Positions 59,997 to 64,000 of a stretch of 64,000 nt of DNA are shown here, piece by piece. Under the pieces are notes generated by a model. It searched no databases. It had not been told where the DNA came from and saw nothing but the letters and a program-made list of their open reading frames with translations. The DNA lies in assembly GCA_026027325.1 (NCBI GenBank), contig JAMSLZ010000008.1, positions 496,001 to 560,000 on the forward strand, read 5' to 3'. Origin of the DNA: Actinomucor elegans (Eukaryota > Mucoromycota > Mucoromycetes > Mucorales > Mucoraceae). How positions within the stretch are numbered: position 1 is the first letter of the stretch; each line of letters opens with the position of its first letter. Both the position numbers and the translations under genes were made by a program.

Positions 59997-61893
59997 ATGC
60001 GAAAACCGAATTTTGGAAACCTCAATCAAAAAACAGATGATATTACAGATGCAACACAAAAGTTCTTTGGACAACAAGTGCCAGATTACATCCAAAACCT
60101 TCCTAGCATTAAGAAAGATATCAAGCGATGGGCTTGCAATATATTTTACTTTGGAATGGGGCTCTTGTTCAACTGGGCTGTCTATGCTGTACTCCAACGA
60201 ATGCCAAACATGAACCGTTTTCCTCCAAGTGTTGCAGGCATGATTGTGCTTTTTTTTGTGCTCGTATGTGGTCACAGTGTTTTCCCCAAACAAACAGATA
60301 GATTGGTCCAATGTATCGATCCTTATTCATCATTTGCCCTGAAAAGTATGAGCGTTATGTTTGTACCTGCTTTTGTTGAAATTGTTGAGAATGCGCCTAT
60401 TACCGGCCCTGAACTTGGTAGAATGATTTGCGTATTTAGTAAGTCTCTCTTGTTTTTTTTTTTCATAAACTCTGATTTCTGATTTGTAATTGACCGGCCC
60501 ATACAGTCGTTCCCTATTTCATTTGCTTCATGTTATCTACAGTTTTGGTACGGTCGTTACGAAAACTCTTTTTCGCGCCATGTTGGAGTAAGAGACAATT
60601 GGAAATAACCCATGAAAAGATCAAGGTTCATAGAAATCGAACATTCGACGAAGAAGAAGTAGAGATTGATCGTTTGGCAGTGATTCAACCTCCGGTATCC
60701 ACAGTGGTAACTATGCCTACACCAATTTTATCCAACACCAATAACGGAGACACTGCATCATTTGTCAGCACATTGGCCGGAGCAAACTCATACACTCTAT
60801 CCACCCCCAGTTTATCTGCAACACCCGGCACTATCTATGAAGCTTATAAACCTAGAGAGAAACACGGTCCATTACACAGCATTGCTCTATGGTGTATGGA
60901 ACAATCCAGTTTCGATGACCTCACATTATTCTTGATTTTTTGTCTATGCGCTTTCATTTTCTTGCCCATGCCGGAAGCTAATCCAGCGATGCCATTTTTC
61001 AGATTGTTTCTCTACTTTACCATGACACTCTTGACCTTTTCAGCAGCTTGTAGACTGCCCCATCGCATCCGACTGGTGATTCATCCTATCATTTTGAGTT
61101 CTGCAATGATTATGGCCGGTATTGCTTATTTTGAGCGCGTCAAAGGTTTTGATATCCAGCATGGCGTTGCTTTGTACAAGACTGGGATTACCTTTATTTC
61201 TTTAGTTGAAAAGACACATGTTGGTTGGCCAGGAGGAGGTGATATATTAGCTGCTACAATGGATGTTTCTATCATTTCTCTGGCTTTTAACGTTTACAAG
61301 AGTAGACCTGATTCAATCCGCGAGGTAAGCCCTATTAAAATGTGATACACAAAAATCGATCTAGTTTGACTCATAATCGTATGGTAGTGGTTGCTAATTT
61401 TTACATCGATTGTACCCATGGCATTTTTGATAATGTTTGTCACTCCACTTTTCGCCCGAGCGATTGGCTGTGCCCCTGCTAATAGTCTGGTCTGGAGTTC
61501 TAGATCCGTCACTACGGCTATCGGTATCGTGATTGCTGATGTGTTGGAGGCAAACCAGAGTGTAGTAACTTGCATTATCGTGTTTACTGGTATCATGGGT
61601 CCTCTTTTTGGCCCTTTCCTGTATAAACTCGCTCGCGTTAAAGATGGTAATAGATAATATCGATGATAAAGTTATTTTTGTATTAATACTTTGATTGTAT
61701 AGATGATTATATGACAATAGGAATCACTATGGGCAGTAACTCGCATGGTGTAGGTACTGCTTATCTGATCAGTAAGAATCCTAAAGCAAGTGGCATTTCC
61801 TCTCTCACATTTGCCATCTTTGGCACTATTGGTGTGATTGTTGCTTCTATTCCAGCCCTTTCCGATATTATTAGATACCTTTCAGGCTATTAA
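59997..61893 (+). CDS. Fused LrgA/LrgB-like membrane transporter (PLGG1-like)
   Basis: Exons 59997-60438, 60507-61324, 61388-61646 and 61703-61893 give 569 aa. The N-terminal half resembles LrgA/CidA: hydrophobic helices with MGLLFNWAVYAVL, FPPSVAGMIVLFFVLV and SVMFVPAFVEIVENAPI. A polar linker (about residues 175-290) follows. The C-terminal half is LrgB/CidB-like, with AIGIVIADVLEANQSVV, GIMGPLFGPFL and GITMGSNSHGVGTAYLI. In bacteria the two halves are separate genes for murein-hydrolase/holin-like control and pyruvate transport. In plants the fused form PLGG1 exports glycolate/glycerate from plastids. A carboxylate transport role in this fungus is inference. It converges with the SEC39 gene, 247 bp apart. 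Confidence 0.9.
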
Positions 61894-62140
61894 GTCGCAT
61901 CCCAAATAATACGATACCCCCCTTCGCTTTCATCTTTCAATGTACAATAGCCCCCCATCGATTGATATATAGACATACACGTAATAGACCTTATATTTAT
62001 ACTATAATAAATAAAAACATACTCATTATCATTAGATTGCAATTAAGCACAAACATAATAGAGCGGCTAAAAGTATAGTAAGCACGGAATTAGGTGACAA
62101 AATAATTTTAATTGAAATAGTTTTGGGGTATTATAGATAT

Positions 62141-64000
62141 TTAGAACAGCCAGCCGCCAACAGCATCACGTAGTAAATCTCTCTTTCTCTTTGCTCCATC
62201 AGTAGCTTGTTCACCACCACCTGTCAAAAGTTCGCCTAAACTCCATTGCTTGGTAGCGTTCTGCAACAATCCTTGCCAGCCCTTGGTTTCATGTTTACTT
62301 TCGTTATAGTTGTTAGCACTCAATTGAGCCAATGCAATCTGACTGGGCTTATCTTGGTCCAAGGTACGCCATACTGCTAACACATCACGTATATTTTCTA
62401 CTGGACTTAGGGTCATGGCCATCGACAGCACATCCAATCGTCGATTGATATCATGAAAGGCTTCCACCTTACCAAGATTTAAACAAATCTGCCAAGCAGA
62501 TTGATCCACTTGATCATTATAGGACTTGGGTTTCCCTGCTGATGATTTGTTTTGAGCAGCTTCCACCGTAATTTGACATAGTTTATAGGATTCCAGATAA
62601 TCTTCTTCTACGAGAGCAGCGCTAGCTAGCATAGAAAGTGCTTTTACCTTGGCCAATAAATCATCTCCATAACCTAACTTGCGTACAATATCCAGTACTT
62701 GTTCATGACGGCGGTACATGTCTCCTTTGGCATGAATCAACTTGGCAACAAGTTCTAGCCTGTTCTTGGATTGTCTGACCTGAATAGGCATCAGCGCTAT
62801 GCCGGGACGATCTTGTACCTTGTATTCAGAGATGAGTGTATGTGTAGCTTCTATCAATTCGATTTCTTTTTTGATTTCCGTTGTGGGTGGCAAGATGTTT
62901 AAGCAATCCCAGGCTTGCTTCATACTTCCTGAGTTCATGTTGCCTGACGTTGCATTATCAAAGAATTCGTGTTCAGCGTCAATAACCAATTGCTCGGCTT
63001 TTGTGATATCTATGAGCTTATTGGATCCCAAGATAAGTTCTTTTGCAAGTTTAAAGCCTATATATATAAGAATTTTTTTTTTTTAAAAAAAAAAGGAAAC
63101 ATTATTATATGATAGTACATTCACTTACGACCGCATCTTAACAAAGAACTAAAGAAAATTTCTAGGATTTCACTTGCATCAAGTTTACCAAACACACCTT
63201 GTCCGTCATCTCGAAGACGAATCATGTCATCTAATAATTCACGCCAGTCATCATCGCGATCAAACTGCGCACCTCCAGATTCAACGCCACCAGCAGCTTG
63301 AGAGGACATGCGAATACACAACTGACGTTGAGTGTCAATGGATTGGTCTTTCAAGTACCAACTTAACGGTACGCTGGCATGATATCGCGCTAATACCTCC
63401 GCAGATCCAAGATGGTTTTGAAGTGTGTCCATCATTTGAGTCAAGCCAAAGGGACCAATGGATTGTAACTCGAGAAAAAGAGCCATTGGTGAATTTACTT
63501 TAGGGATGAGATCCGCCATGTTGACAGGCTCGTTGGTAGTTTCATCGAGATCAGCAAAGATAGGTAAGCATTCAAACAAGCGTACCAGATATTCCATTGA
63601 GCCGTCGCTGGAGTAAACGATAGCTAAGACCAAACGCGACAAGTCTAAATCATCCTTGATGATACGGTCTTCTACTGGAATTGTTGGTTTGGACATTTCA
63701 AACACAATACAACACCAGTCAAGATGACTGCCGGCTACGGCAGGATCAAGTAGCCAACGGTAAAGCAGAAATTCTTGCTTTTTGTCGTCGGAAGTTTTGT
63801 TTCTGTTTTTAGCAGCTTCGATCCAGGGTAAAGCTAACCGAAGCATATCATCCGCAATGGTTGAAGTATTAGTATTGGCCAATAAACCTTCCAAGATTTC
63901 ATAATTGGACATTTGCTGAAACCTTTCTAAATCCACATAACTTTCTGTTGCCGTTGGTTTGGAAACATAGACGTATTTACATAGCCATTCGTATTCAGAT
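62141..64000 (-). CDS. SEC39: SEC39-domain protein (Dsl1/NRZ tether subunit), 3' part
   Basis: Runs off the right edge; the last two exons are 64000-63129 (open at its 5' end) and 63057-62141. Sec39 (NBAS in animals) is part of the ER tether that receives Golgi-derived COPI vesicles. The visible part is all-helical. Family phrases include the C-terminal Sec39 block EFFDNATSGNMNSGSMKQAW, DCLNILPPTTEIKKEIELIE and PIQVRQSKNRLELVAKLI. The first visible exon is helical too (NYEILEGLLANTNTSTIADD; DLDLSRLVLAIVYSS). The end has a charged tail (DGAKRKRDLLRDAVGGWLF). The intron between the two exons carries an A/T run at 63071-63093. The 5' end cannot be judged. Confidence 0.82.

Noticed and set aside
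1..64000. CRISPR arrays, bacterial operons, tRNA or rRNA genes
   Set aside because: No regular direct-repeat/spacer array, no Shine-Dalgarno-led gene strings, and no tRNA B-box or rRNA core sequence was recognised on either strand by eye; a tRNAscan run could still find a divergent tRNA.

Overview
The window looks like nuclear DNA of a filamentous fungus, most likely a Mucorales-type (Mucoromycota) genome. The reasons are many very short introns (about 45-110 nt, GTAAGT-like donors, CTAAC/CTAAT branch sites, sometimes AAG acceptors), AT-rich intergenic DNA with long A/T homopolymers, a chitin synthase, and conserved eukaryotic housekeeping genes. I found no tRNA, rRNA, CRISPR array or virus-like gene. 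Gene models were assembled by hand by joining exons; in almost every case the phases close exactly, which is the main support for the coordinates.

Layout from left to right. 1-0.9 kb: 3' end of an armadillo-repeat gene (RAP1GDS1-like). 1.2-4.2: chitin synthase. 5.1-8.4: a head-to-head pair of duplicated GST-fold genes. 8.6-11.8: an MHYT-domain membrane signalling protein. 11.8-17.2: a 5.5-kb stretch with no convincing gene. 17.2-18.8: an unrecognised 523-aa protein. 19.2-20.5: a PAQR/adiponectin-receptor-like protein. 21.4-21.9: a small split membrane-protein gene with no long ORF at its 5' end. 22.6-23.6: MOB2-type kinase activator. 24.5-25.9: MIT-domain protein. 27.7-35.4: complete GCN1. 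36.6-38.6: COQ8/ABC1 kinase. 39.6-40.7: NSE4. 41.8-45.3: GYF-domain protein. 46.9-48.4: MO25/Hym1. 48.5-50.5: membrane-anchored MSC7-type aldehyde dehydrogenase. 51.3-54.7: C2-domain phosphatidylserine decarboxylase. 54.9-55.7: PRA1/YIP3 Rab acceptor. 56.3-58.1: a decayed MULE-type transposase with a SWIM motif. 60.0-61.9: a fused LrgA/LrgB-like transporter. 62.1-64.0: the 3' part of a SEC39 gene, which runs off the right edge.

There is no operon logic, but some themes recur. MOB2 and MO25 are both parts of the RAM/MOR polarity kinase network. PSD2-like, PRA1 and SEC39 all belong to ER/Golgi/endosome membrane traffic and lipid supply. GCN1 and the GYF protein act in translation control. The most unusual signal is a family of strongly diverged ~70-110-bp sequences scattered through the gene-free gaps on both strands, sharing a core such as CAGATGCGACATT and seeming to keep one reading frame. 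I can see at least nine copies. It may be what is left of an old mobile element and I could not assign it to any known family.
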